A DNA stretch of 64,000 nucleotides, taken from NCBI GenBank assembly GCA_035268885.1, contig DATFKA010000124.1, positions 11,060 to 75,059 on the forward strand, written 5' to 3'. The notes beneath the pieces are model-generated. The model was not told the origin of the DNA, did not search any database, and saw only the letters and a list, made by a program, of their open reading frames with translations. The translations under genes and the position numbers were made by a program. Of this stretch, positions 37,487 to 45,966 are shown one piece after another (position 1 is the stretch's first letter; each line of letters opens with the position of its first letter). The DNA is from DATFKA01 sp035268885. Its GTDB lineage: Bacteria > Bacteroidota > Bacteroidia > Chitinophagales > Saprospiraceae.

Positions 37487-38143
37487 ATGAAAAAAAATCT
37501 AATTCTAACGCTCTTTTTTGCCCTAAGTACTACATTCCTGGGGGCTCAGATCCGTTTTGGCTTTAAAGCAGGACTCAGCTCTACGGATCTGGATGTCAGT
37601 CAATTGATGATTGATGAACCCGGCTTGTCCAATCGCTTAACCCTCGCGCTGGAGGATGCTAATTACGGCATACAAATTGGTGCTTTGGCACGTATCTACC
37701 TGGGACGCAGCTTTATCCTCCAGCCCGAAGTGCTATTTAATTCCAATACCGTTGAATTTGGAGTAGACGATCTGGATGACCCCAGCGTAAGCCGACGGGT
37801 ATTCGAAGAGAGCTATCAGTACGTCGACATTCCTCTGATGTTAAATTGGGAATTGGCTTTTCTGCGTTTTCAGGCGGGGCCGGTGGGGCACGTTTTTCTG
37901 AATAGTTCTTCGGACCTGTATGATTTTCAGGATTACGATCAGAATTTTAACGATTTGACCATTGGATACCTGTACGGGGTAGGTATTGATCTTTGGAGTA
38001 TAACGATCGATCTGCGGCGGGAAGGTAATTTTACTAAGTTTGGTAGCCATATTCGTTTTGGAGATACCCGTTTTCAATTTGATGAGGCTCCCTCTCGCTG
38101 GCTATTAACGGTAGGGTATGTGTTTGGGGATCGTCCAAGATAA
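37487..38143 (+). CDS. Outer membrane beta-barrel protein (PorT-like)
   Basis: A 218-residue protein with a signal peptide cut after F-L-G-A-Q and repeated amphipathic strands with aromatic ends (I-R-F-G-F-K-A-G at the first strand, L-T-V-G-Y-V-F-G at the last). This is the OMP beta-brl / PorT-like 8-strand barrel of Bacteroidota. The function is not known; PorT itself belongs to T9SS, but this generic barrel cannot be assigned to it. Confidence 0.8.
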   Translation: MKKNLILTLFFALSTTFLGAQIRFGFKAGLSSTDLDVSQLMIDEPGLSNRLTLALEDANYGIQIGALARIYLGRSFILQPEVLFNSNTVEFGVDDLDDPSVSRRVFEESYQYVDIPLMLNWELAFLRFQAGPVGHVFLNSSSDLYDFQDYDQNFNDLTIGYLYGVGIDLWSITIDLRREGNFTKFGSHIRFGDTRFQFDEAPSRWLLTVGYVFGDRPR

Positions 38144-38302
38144 TCCTTTATTCCGGCCGTTATCCAAAAGCGTTACGATAAACTCAAAAAGGGTTTTGAG
38201 AAAGGGAGTACCAGCTCCACGGCTTACTTTGATCAACTAAATGAGCTCTGCGGTAATATTAGGTTTGGAAAGTTTTATGCTGGCGGGCCGAGCCCTCGTT
38301 GA
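38144..38302 (+). pseudogene. Open coding-like stretch in frame after the barrel gene's stop
   Basis: Immediately after the TAA of the barrel gene the same frame stays open for 52 codons and ends at TGA (38300-38302). The translation looks protein-like (a Lys-rich helix with K-R-Y-D-K-L-K-K-G-F-E-K, then N-E-L-C-G-N-I-R-F-G-K-F). It has no start codon of its own, and no family is recognised. It may be the remnant of a lost gene; a chance open frame is also possible. The remaining gap to 38392 shows nothing more. Confidence 0.3.
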
Positions 38303-38392
38303 AGGATAAAGAAGACAAAAAGTAAAAATCAATAGGCTGTACTTCTAAAGTGTGGCCTTTTTTTTATTTTACCGTATACCAAATATTCCGAC

Positions 38393-39787
38393 ATGTTTTC
38401 AGCACAAACCTACATAGACCGCAGAGCAGGCTTAATATCCAGGATGAAATCCGGACTCGTTCTTTTAACCGGAAATGGGCTTAGCCCGATGAACTACACG
38501 GATAACACCTACCGCTTCCGGCAGGATAGTAATTTCCTGTACTACATGGGCATTAACCAACCCGGAATGATGGCCCTGATCGACTGTGATGAGGGAGAGT
38601 CCATCTTACTGGGCAAAGAACCTACTATCGACGATTTTATCTGGACCGGACCCCTCGATTCCCTTTCTACGCTGGGCGAAAGAATAGGAGTAGAGAAGGT
38701 GGTGGCTATCCATCAAATCCACCCTATGCTCAGTAAAGCATTGGAAGCGGGCCGAGAAATTCATTATTTACCCCCTTATCGCGCAGATAATGTAATTAAG
38801 ATACACCGCTGGCTGGGTATTTCTCTGGACGATGCCAAAGAGGGCTATTCTATTCCGCTGATCAGAGCAGTGGTTGCTCAGCGAGAGATAAAGTCAGAAG
38901 AAGAAATCGTCGCTATGGAGAAAGCCCTGGAGGTTACGGCGGAGATGCATCTGACGGCCATGCGTACGGCTAAACCCGGAATGACGGAAGCAGAAGTTAC
39001 CGGAAAGGTACACGGAGTAGCGGTCGGTCACGGTGGTGGCCTGGCTTATCCCATTATTCTTACCGTAGACGGACATAACCTCCATAATCATCGACATCAT
39101 AATGTACTGAGAGAAGGACAGATGCTTTTGGGGGATTTTGGTGCAGAAACCGACGAGGTGTACAGTGGAGATATCACCCGAACTTTTCCGGTAGCTAAGA
39201 AATTCACAACGCAGCAGAAAGAGATCTACGACATTGTATTGCAAGCGCAACTGGATGCCATCGAAGCTTCGGTACCTGGTACTACCTTTAAATCTATCCA
39301 TATACTGGCCGCTACCATCATGGCGAAAGGCCTAAAAGAACTGGGGATTATGAAAGGAGATTTAAGTATGGCGGTCGAAGAAGGGGCACATGCCCTGTTT
39401 TTTCCCCACGGGCTGGGACATTCCATTGGTATTGATGTCCACGATATGGAAGATCTTGGGGAGGCCTACGTAGGCTATGATAAGGATACGATACGCAGTA
39501 AGCAATTCGGGCTGCGTTCTTTGCGCTTTGGTAAGGCGCTGAAGCCAGGGCACGTGATGACGGTAGAACCTGGTCTGTATTTTATACCTGAGCTAATTGA
39601 TCTTTGGAAATCGGAGGGGAAATTTACGGATTATATCAACTACGATGCTTTGGAGGCTTACCGGGGTTTCGGCGGCGTCCGAATTGAGGATGATATACTG
39701 ATCACCAAGTCAGGGAACCGTTTAGTCGGGCCGACTATTCCCAAGGAGATAGAGGAGCTGGAAGCTATTCGGGGCGAAGCTTATTAG
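38393..39787 (+). CDS. Xaa-Pro aminopeptidase (aminopeptidase P, M24B)
   Basis: A 464-residue dimetal peptidase that removes the N-terminal residue before proline. The N-terminal creatinase-like domain (residues 1-165) has Y-R-F-R-Q-D-S-N-F-L-Y-Y. The pita-bread domain has both metal Asp residues in D-F-G-A-E-T-D-E-V-Y-S-G-D-I-T-R, His in H-G-L-G-H-S-I-G-I-D-V-H, and Glu in V-E-P-G-L-Y and R-I-E-D-D. It has no signal peptide and is likely cytoplasmic. Confidence 0.95.
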   Translation: MFSAQTYIDRRAGLISRMKSGLVLLTGNGLSPMNYTDNTYRFRQDSNFLYYMGINQPGMMALIDCDEGESILLGKEPTIDDFIWTGPLDSLSTLGERIGVEKVVAIHQIHPMLSKALEAGREIHYLPPYRADNVIKIHRWLGISLDDAKEGYSIPLIRAVVAQREIKSEEEIVAMEKALEVTAEMHLTAMRTAKPGMTEAEVTGKVHGVAVGHGGGLAYPIILTVDGHNLHNHRHHNVLREGQMLLGDFGAETDEVYSGDITRTFPVAKKFTTQQKEIYDIVLQAQLDAIEASVPGTTFKSIHILAATIMAKGLKELGIMKGDLSMAVEEGAHALFFPHGLGHSIGIDVHDMEDLGEAYVGYDKDTIRSKQFGLRSLRFGKALKPGHVMTVEPGLYFIPELIDLWKSEGKFTDYINYDALEAYRGFGGVRIEDDILITKSGNRLVGPTIPKEIEELEAIRGEAY

Positions 39788-39902
39788 CCCTGTTGAGCAC
39801 CGTTTTCTCTAAAATACCTACCAGAATATTAATAATTCCCTAAAGCCGCCTGGTAAAGAAAGAAAGTAGGACTGATTTTCGTTTCAGAAAAAAAGAACCA
39901 TC

Positions 39903-40697
39903 ATGAAACGCACACTCCTGTTTTTTTTGCTTCTGGCTTTAGGGAGCCAACTAATAGCGCAGCCACAGACAAAATCTATTTTAGGTATAAGCGATCTGGA
40001 TATGATCGAACGACTGATGCCACTCGTACCCGAGGTCAGTGTATTCGAAAGTAGTAATGTAGAGGAACAGAATATAAAGTCTTATCTGATGCCGGTACGC
40101 AGGGTAGAGAAGAATGGCTCGGAGGAAAGTTATCTGTTGGCCAGCTGTCTGGAGTATTACGTTAACCTCAATAAGAACTATAAGGTTAATTTGAGTCCGG
40201 ACTACATCTCGCTAAACCTTCGTAATCAAGGAAAAAAAGTAGATTTTAAGACGGCTTTTCAGCAAATGGCAGAGACGGGTACCGTAAGTGCGGCCATTAT
40301 GCCATACGGTTCTTCCCAGCTCACCGCTGCGGTATACGCTACCCAGAAGTTTAACATCCTGAATTACCTGATCATTTACCGGGATATGACCCGCGAGCGG
40401 CAGAAAATTTTCGAACTGAAAAAAGCGCTGATTCGTGGTAATCCGGTGATCGTAGAACTTTTGGCGGAAGCCAGCTTACCCAGTGCCATTGGTAAAACAG
40501 AGGTTCGGCTATCCAATAAAGGACAGGAAGTATACGCCCTGATGGTGGTAGGCTTTAATGAAGAACGAAATGCTTTCGAAGTGATGAGTCCCTGGGGAAG
40601 TCAATGGGGGAAAGCGGGATATCTGTGGATCAGCTATGATGATCTGAGTCGTCAGTCCACCGCGGCTTACGTGATGGTACCAAATGTGCAATGGTAA
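39903..40697 (+). CDS. Secreted papain-like (C1) protein that appears catalytically dead
   Basis: A 264-residue protein with a signal peptide ending L-I-A-Q. The C-terminal half follows the papain C1A pattern: A-L-M-V-V-G-F-N, then F-E-V-M-S-P-W-G-S-Q-W-G-K-A-G-Y-L-W-I-S-Y-D-D-L. The catalytic positions are altered. The His before A-x-x-V-V-G is Tyr, the Asn of N-S-W-G is Ser, and the Q-G-x-C-G-S-C-W region reads N-G-S-E-E-S-Y without a Cys. It may act as a binding protein or inhibitor-like scaffold. The fold is inferred by pattern only. Confidence 0.6.
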   Translation: MKRTLLFFLLLALGSQLIAQPQTKSILGISDLDMIERLMPLVPEVSVFESSNVEEQNIKSYLMPVRRVEKNGSEESYLLASCLEYYVNLNKNYKVNLSPDYISLNLRNQGKKVDFKTAFQQMAETGTVSAAIMPYGSSQLTAAVYATQKFNILNYLIIYRDMTRERQKIFELKKALIRGNPVIVELLAEASLPSAIGKTEVRLSNKGQEVYALMVVGFNEERNAFEVMSPWGSQWGKAGYLWISYDDLSRQSTAAYVMVPNVQW

Positions 40698-40769
40698 GAT
40701 TTATTTATTGAATTATTGATTTATGAATTGGTGGTTTATATTTACTTGAGTTTTCCTAATCACCACCAT

Positions 40770-41276
40770 ATGAAGCGCATTGGCCTATTATCAGATACCC
40801 ACGGTTACCTCGACCCCAAAGTGTTCCATTACTTTGAAGACTGCGATGAAATCTGGCACGCAGGTGATATTGGTACGCTAGAGGTACTGGAAGAATTGGA
40901 AGCATTTAAACCAACCAGAGCCGTTTACGGAAATATTGACGGAGCTGAAATTCGGGCGGCCACTGAGGAAGATTTGATTTGGGACTGCGAAGGGATGCAG
41001 GTACTCATGACCCATATTGGGGGCTATCCGGGAAGATATAATTCCCGCGTGCGCGATTTACTGGAAAAGCACCAACCAGATCTATACATTTGTGGCCATT
41101 CCCATATCCTTAAAGTTATACCGGACAAAAAACGAGGTTTGTTGCATATCAATCCCGGTGCAGCGGGAAAGCACGGATTTCATAAGGTGAAAACAATCGT
41201 TCGTTTTTCGATTAACGACGGTGAAATACAGGATGCCGAAGTGATCGAACTGGGAAAACGGGGACAATTAGATTAA
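40770..41276 (+). CDS. YfcE/MJ0936-type phosphodiesterase
   Basis: A 168-residue calcineurin-like phosphodiesterase of the YfcE group. Metal motifs are L-L-S-D-T-H-G at the N-terminus, H-A-G-D-I-G, Y-G-N-I-D, M-T-H-I-G-G-Y and C-G-H-S-H. ATG 40770 places the first metal motif at the normal distance; an ATG at 40716 adds 18 residues with no homology. The natural substrate is unknown. It ends in a TTAA stop overlap with the Rrf2 gene. Confidence 0.92.
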   Translation: MKRIGLLSDTHGYLDPKVFHYFEDCDEIWHAGDIGTLEVLEELEAFKPTRAVYGNIDGAEIRAATEEDLIWDCEGMQVLMTHIGGYPGRYNSRVRDLLEKHQPDLYICGHSHILKVIPDKKRGLLHINPGAAGKHGFHKVKTIVRFSINDGEIQDAEVIELGKRGQLD

Positions 41277-41770
41277 CCGCGCTCCATTTTTTTCATCAGT
41301 TGTTGACCAATAACCTGCCTATCCAGGATCTCTTGTAAAATATTATCAGAGTTATACTCATCCCCCATCAGATGCTGGAGCGTCACATTTTCCAGAACCT
41401 TATCGACCGCCATCTGAATGATCCGCCACAGCGATCGAGTAGAGCAGTCTACAGAATTGGTGCACATGCGCTGGGAGCCACTGTGGTTAGCACAAAAGGC
41501 ATCATCAAAGAGGCGTCCGTCGAGGGCACTCAGTAATTCCATCATCGGAATATCTGCTGGCTTTTTATGCAGTACATAGCCGCCCTTGCGCCCGGGGGTA
41601 CTTTGAATAAAACCCTGCATACGCAGGATACGGGTAATTTTGGCGACGTAGGAGACCGAAAGTCCTTCTTCCTCGCTCAATTGATTAATACTCAATCCTT
41701 CCTTATCTTTATTGCGGGCAATACGCAATAGAATGCGTAGCCCGTGTTCTTCTTTGGCAGAAATTTTCAT
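41273..41770 (-). CDS. Rrf2-family iron-sulfur regulator (IscR/SufR-like)
   Basis: A 165-residue Rrf2-type winged-helix regulator. The N-terminal helix-turn-helix region includes E-E-G-L-S-V-S-Y-V-A-K-I and the wing has R-K-G-G-Y-V-L. The effector region has three cysteines (F-C-A-N-H, M-C-T-N, D-C-S), spacing that suits an iron-sulfur cluster as in IscR. It is the last gene of the suf operon, 12 bp after the DUF59 gene, so it probably senses cluster supply and controls this operon. Two identical palindromes upstream of sufB are the likely sites. Confidence 0.9.
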   Translation of the reverse strand: MKISAKEEHGLRILLRIARNKDKEGLSINQLSEEEGLSVSYVAKITRILRMQGFIQSTPGRKGGYVLHKKPADIPMMELLSALDGRLFDDAFCANHSGSQRMCTNSVDCSTRSLWRIIQMAVDKVLENVTLQHLMGDEYNSDNILQEILDRQVIGQQLMKKMERG

Positions 41771-41782
41771 AGTTGTTGTTGA

Positions 41783-42094
41783 TTAGAACATGTCCAGGGC
41801 AAATCTCGCTTCTTCACTCATCATTTCCTTGGTCCACTGTGGGTCAAAGACGACCTGTAGGTCTACGTCGATCACTTCCTCAACCATCATGATTTTCTCC
41901 TGTACTTCCATGGGTAGCGAATCGGCTACCGGGCACATGGGTGTCGTCAGGGTCATCACCAGATTCACCTGGCCATTATCTTTAATGTTTACTTCGTAGA
42001 TTAATCCAAGCTCGTAAATATCTACGGGGATCTCAGGATCGTATACCGTCTTTATTTGCTCGATTATCTTTTCTTTTACTGTTGTTTTGTCCAT
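41783..42094 (-). CDS. DUF59/MIP18 family protein (SufT-like)
   Basis: A 103-residue MIP18-family protein with the core motif D-P-E-I-P-V-D-I-Y-E-L-G-L-I-Y and the Cys in T-T-P-M-C-P. Members help in maturation of iron-sulfur proteins (SufT). The start at ATG 42094 leaves 4 bp after sufE; an upstream ATG at 42127 would overlap sufE by 29 bp. Its place inside the suf operon supports the role. Confidence 0.88.
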   Translation of the reverse strand: MDKTTVKEKIIEQIKTVYDPEIPVDIYELGLIYEVNIKDNGQVNLVMTLTTPMCPVADSLPMEVQEKIMMVEEVIDVDLQVVFDPQWTKEMMSEEARFALDMF

Positions 42095-42098
42095 CGCT

Positions 42099-42530
42099 TT
42101 AGCTTTTAGCGGCAAATGCCAATCCATAGAGTTTCATTTGCTTTACCATACTACGCAATCCATTTGATCGGGTAGGGGATAGGTGCTCTTGCAAACCTAT
42201 TTTATCAATAAAGTATAGATTTGCCTGGGCAATTTCTTTAGGGGCCTGTCCGGAAAGGGTACGGACCAAAAGGGCAATGAGTCCTTTGGTAATGACGGCG
42301 TCACTATCTGCCGTGAATTCAATTTGTCCTTCTTTCTCAGCGGCTTCTAACCAAACCTGGCTCTGACAACCTCTGATGAGATGATCCTCATCTTTCAGAC
42401 TGGGATCAATCAGGGGTAGTTTTTTACCCAGGTCGATGATGTATTCGTATTTTTCCATCCAGTCATCGCCAAAGAACGTAAATTCATCAACGATCTCCTG
42501 CTGGATTTCTTCTATTGTTTTTTTAGCCAT
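42099..42530 (-). CDS. sufE: Sulfur acceptor SufE
   Basis: A 143-residue SufE that takes persulfide from SufS on the Cys in R-G-C-Q-S-Q-V-W-L and passes it to the SufBCD scaffold. The family's end R-S-N-G-L-R-S-M is present. It lies 10 bp after sufS. Confidence 0.95.
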   Translation of the reverse strand: MAKKTIEEIQQEIVDEFTFFGDDWMEKYEYIIDLGKKLPLIDPSLKDEDHLIRGCQSQVWLEAAEKEGQIEFTADSDAVITKGLIALLVRTLSGQAPKEIAQANLYFIDKIGLQEHLSPTRSNGLRSMVKQMKLYGLAFAAKS

Positions 42531-42540
42531 AATAATTCGC

Positions 42541-43797
42541 TTAGCGTAGCATCTTTGCTGCGCGTTTTACGCCCTCCACCAATCGATTAACGTCTTCTTT
42601 ATTGTTATAAAAAGAGAAGGATGCCCGAATCGTTCCGGGAATACCGTAGCGATCCATTAGCGGTTGGGTACAGTGGTGTCCCGTTCGAACGGCAATACCT
42701 AATTTGTCGAGAATGGTACCTACGTCGTAGGGATGCGTGCCTTCCAGTAAAAAGGAAATAACACTGGCTTTCTGATCCGCTTCTCCAATGATACGAATAC
42801 CGTCGATTTGTTTAAGCTTGTCGGTAGCGTATTCCAGCAATTCTTGCTCGTACTGCCCAATCGCTTCGTGACCAATTTGCTCCACGTATTCAATCGCTGC
42901 GCCTAGCCCCACGGAACCTGAGATATCCGGCGTTCCCGCTTCGAATTTATGAGGCAAATGATTGAAAGTGGTCTTCTCAAAGGTGACCCGCTCGATCATT
43001 TCTCCTCCTCCCTGGTAGGGAGGCATGGCATTCAGTAATGCTTCCTTGCCATAAAGGATACCAATACCGGTCGGACCAAAGAGCTTATGTGCAGAAAAAA
43101 CGTAGAAATCGGCATCTAAGGCTTGTACATCTACTTTCATGTGTGGGATAGCCTGTGCGCCATCGATCAGCACCGGTACATCCAGGGCATGTGCCTTTTC
43201 AATGATTTCTTCCACGGGATTGATGGTTCCCAGACTATTAGAAACGTGTACGACCGCTACGATTTTAGTTTTTTCCGTCAGTAGCCGATCGAATTCTTCC
43301 ATGATCAACTCTCCTTTGTCGTTAATAGGGATCACCTTTAATACCGCTCCCGTCCGCTCGGCAATCATTTGCCAGGGCACAATATTAGAATGGTGTTCCA
43401 TTGCTGAAATCAGGATTTCATCGCCTTCTTTCAGGAACTTACCACCGTAGGAGCTAGCCACTAGGTTGATACCTTCCGTAGTTCCGCGTACCAAAATGAT
43501 TTCGTGTTCGTGCTCTGCATTCAGAAGTCGCTGTACAGCCCGGCGTCCGGCTTCGTAAGCATCGGTTGCCTGCTGGCTCAACTGGTAAACCCCACGGTGT
43601 ACATTGGCATTTTGCTCTTCGTAATACTTTTCGAGGGCATCCAATACTACTCTCGGTTTTTGGCTGGAAGCAGCGCTATCCAGAAATACCAGGGGCTGTC
43701 CGTTCATGGAACCTTGTAAAAGGGGAAAATCGGCCCGGAGGGCAGCAAAATCTACTTTTGCTGCCGTGACCGGTGTATTTGTTATTGTTTTGCTCAC
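42541..43797 (-). CDS. sufS: Cysteine desulfurase SufS
   Basis: A 418-residue PLP enzyme that releases sulfur from cysteine. The PLP lysine is in S-A-H-K-L-F-G-P-T-G and the persulfide Cys in R-T-G-H-H-C-T-Q-P. The short active-site loop is typical of group II (SufS) rather than IscS. It follows sufD after 6 bp and works with SufE encoded next. Confidence 0.97.
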   Translation of the reverse strand: MSKTITNTPVTAAKVDFAALRADFPLLQGSMNGQPLVFLDSAASSQKPRVVLDALEKYYEEQNANVHRGVYQLSQQATDAYEAGRRAVQRLLNAEHEHEIILVRGTTEGINLVASSYGGKFLKEGDEILISAMEHHSNIVPWQMIAERTGAVLKVIPINDKGELIMEEFDRLLTEKTKIVAVVHVSNSLGTINPVEEIIEKAHALDVPVLIDGAQAIPHMKVDVQALDADFYVFSAHKLFGPTGIGILYGKEALLNAMPPYQGGGEMIERVTFEKTTFNHLPHKFEAGTPDISGSVGLGAAIEYVEQIGHEAIGQYEQELLEYATDKLKQIDGIRIIGEADQKASVISFLLEGTHPYDVGTILDKLGIAVRTGHHCTQPLMDRYGIPGTIRASFSFYNNKEDVNRLVEGVKRAAKMLR

Positions 43798-43803
43798 TAT
43801 TGT

Positions 43804-45126
43804 CTATTTTCCAAATTTGTGATAGAGCATGGCTTCCGCTCTTTGCTGTATCGCCTCATTATTGATCTGCTCTAATACTTCAATCAAAAAGGCGTGTTGT
43901 AACGCTTCCCGCGCCATCTTTTCAGACATACCCCGCGACTTGAGATAAAACATGGAAGCCTGATCCAGCTGTCCGATGGTCGCACCGTGGCTACACTTTA
44001 CATCATCGGCGTAAATTTCCAGCTGCGGCTTACTATCCATCGTTGCTTTATCCGATAAAACCAGTGCCGCGTTTTGCTGATAGGCATTCGTCTTCTGGGC
44101 ATCGCGACGGACCATGACCTTACCGTTAAATACGCCATTTGATTTACCATCCAAGACTCCTTTGTAGAGCTCATTACTCTGACAATTGGGGATGGCGTGA
44201 TCAATAAAGGTCTGGTGGTCAACGTGTTGATCACCGTTAATATTAAAAGCACCGTACAGATTAGAGGTGATATTCTCTCCCTGATGGATAGCGTTCAAAT
44301 TATTGCGGACGATGCGTCCACCCAGGTCCAAAGCTAAGTTCGTATAGGTACTGTCCTTCTCTTGAAAGGCCGTTGTATTATTCACCTGAAAGGCCGTCTC
44401 ACTTTCGTCCTGCAGTTTATAGTGGAATACATGCGCATTGGCGTGGACGTGAAATACGTTCACCACATTGGCGAAATAAACCGCTCCTTCCGCAGCACTA
44501 AAGGAATCAATAATCTTCAGTTGGCCACCTTGCTCTACTTCCACAATTCGTTGCGGGTGAAACATAAAGGGTTGTTCCGTTGCCGTATTATACTGAATGA
44601 AGTGAATTGGCCGATCAATGATAGCATTTTTAGCCACGTGAATAAAGACACCTCCTTCCGCAAAAGTCGTATTTAATACCACAAAAGGGTTATCCGTTGA
44701 AGCATTTTCATTGAGGTGCTTTTCCGCAAAGCCTTTCGTAGCTTCGTCTTCCAGTGCCTTTTCGATCGTAGTGATGGTCAGGCCTTTTGGCAAATGATCC
44801 AGTTTGGATTGACTTTCGTCAAAAAGACCATTTACAAAAACCAGTTCAATGGCTTCTTCGCCAGGGATGCGAATGGAATCCAGTATCTCCTGACTAATTT
44901 CCGCTTCCACCGGGAAAGTATAGTCTTGATTCAGTAAACGAGCAAAACTGGTATATTTATAGTCTTCGTCGCGCCGGGTTGGAAAGCTTAAGGTCGCCAG
45001 TCTTTCCGCCGCTTTGCTGCGAAAATTATGAGCTGATACTTGCTTTTGTCCATTCAGTTGCTCTTCGAACTCACTGAATAAGACTCCGAAGCGCGCAATA
45101 TTTTTATCTTGTACTTCCGTAATCAT
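43804..45126 (-). CDS. sufD: Scaffold protein SufD
   Basis: A 440-residue SufD, part of the SufB-SufC2-SufD scaffold on which clusters are assembled. It has the F-P-T-R-R-D-E-D-Y-K-Y-T-S segment near the N-terminus and the C-terminal K-C-S-H-G-A-T-I-G-Q-L-D block with M-F-Y-L-K-S-R-G-M, shared by SufB/SufD. It lies 32 bp after sufC. Confidence 0.95.
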   Translation of the reverse strand: MITEVQDKNIARFGVLFSEFEEQLNGQKQVSAHNFRSKAAERLATLSFPTRRDEDYKYTSFARLLNQDYTFPVEAEISQEILDSIRIPGEEAIELVFVNGLFDESQSKLDHLPKGLTITTIEKALEDEATKGFAEKHLNENASTDNPFVVLNTTFAEGGVFIHVAKNAIIDRPIHFIQYNTATEQPFMFHPQRIVEVEQGGQLKIIDSFSAAEGAVYFANVVNVFHVHANAHVFHYKLQDESETAFQVNNTTAFQEKDSTYTNLALDLGGRIVRNNLNAIHQGENITSNLYGAFNINGDQHVDHQTFIDHAIPNCQSNELYKGVLDGKSNGVFNGKVMVRRDAQKTNAYQQNAALVLSDKATMDSKPQLEIYADDVKCSHGATIGQLDQASMFYLKSRGMSEKMAREALQHAFLIEVLEQINNEAIQQRAEAMLYHKFGK

Positions 45127-45158
45127 AATTTCAATTTTTTGAGTGCAGAGGAATTGGA

Positions 45159-45917
45159 TTAAGCGACCGTTTCTACTTCTTCTTTAATCCAATCGTATCC
45201 TTTGTCCTCGAGTTCAAGTGCCAGGTTCTTATCCCCTGATTTTACAATACGACCCTGGTAGATCACGTGTACATGATCGGGCGTAATGTAATTAAGTAGG
45301 CGTTGGTAGTGGGTAACAATAATGAAACTACGGTCCTTAGCACGCATCTGATTGACCGCATCGGAGACGATCCTTAATGCATCAATATCCAGACCGGAAT
45401 CGGTCTCATCCAGAATGGCTAGCTTGGGCTCCAATAATGCCATTTGCAGCATTTCGTTGCGCTTTTTCTCTCCACCGGAGAAGCCTTCGTTCAAGGAACG
45501 ACGCAGGAAGGATTGATCTACGCCTACCATTTTAGCTTTTTCGCGAATGAGCTTTAGCATATCCGGGGCACTTAATTCTTCTTCGCCACGCGCCTCGCGA
45601 ATAGAGCCGATTACCTGCTTTAGGAAAGTAGCGGTATTCACACCCGGAATTTCAACCGGATACTGGAAAGCCATAAAGACACCTGCCTGTGCGCGTTCGT
45701 CAACTTCCAGATCCAGGAGATCCTGTCCCAGGTATTCGATACTACCTTCGGTGACTTCGTATTCTTCACGACCCGCCAATACATTGGCTAGTGTACTTTT
45801 TCCAGAGCCGTTTGGCCCCATGATGGCGTGTACTTCACCTGGTTTGATATCCAGATTGATACCCTTCAGGATCGGCTGATCCTCTACTGCTACTTTTAGA
45901 TTTTTTATTGATAACAT
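45159..45917 (-). CDS. sufC: Iron-sulfur assembly ATPase SufC
   Basis: A 252-residue ABC-type ATPase of the Suf scaffold. Walker A is G-P-N-G-S-G-K-S-T, the signature is F-S-G-G-E-K-K-R-N-E-M and Walker B ends in L-D-E-T-D-S-G-L-D, the form typical of SufC. It lies 49 bp downstream of sufB. Confidence 0.97.
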   Translation of the reverse strand: MLSIKNLKVAVEDQPILKGINLDIKPGEVHAIMGPNGSGKSTLANVLAGREEYEVTEGSIEYLGQDLLDLEVDERAQAGVFMAFQYPVEIPGVNTATFLKQVIGSIREARGEEELSAPDMLKLIREKAKMVGVDQSFLRRSLNEGFSGGEKKRNEMLQMALLEPKLAILDETDSGLDIDALRIVSDAVNQMRAKDRSFIIVTHYQRLLNYITPDHVHVIYQGRIVKSGDKNLALELEDKGYDWIKEEVETVA

Positions 45918-45966
45918 TACTATTACTTGTTTATTTATTGATTATTATTTTACCCGACCACACGAT

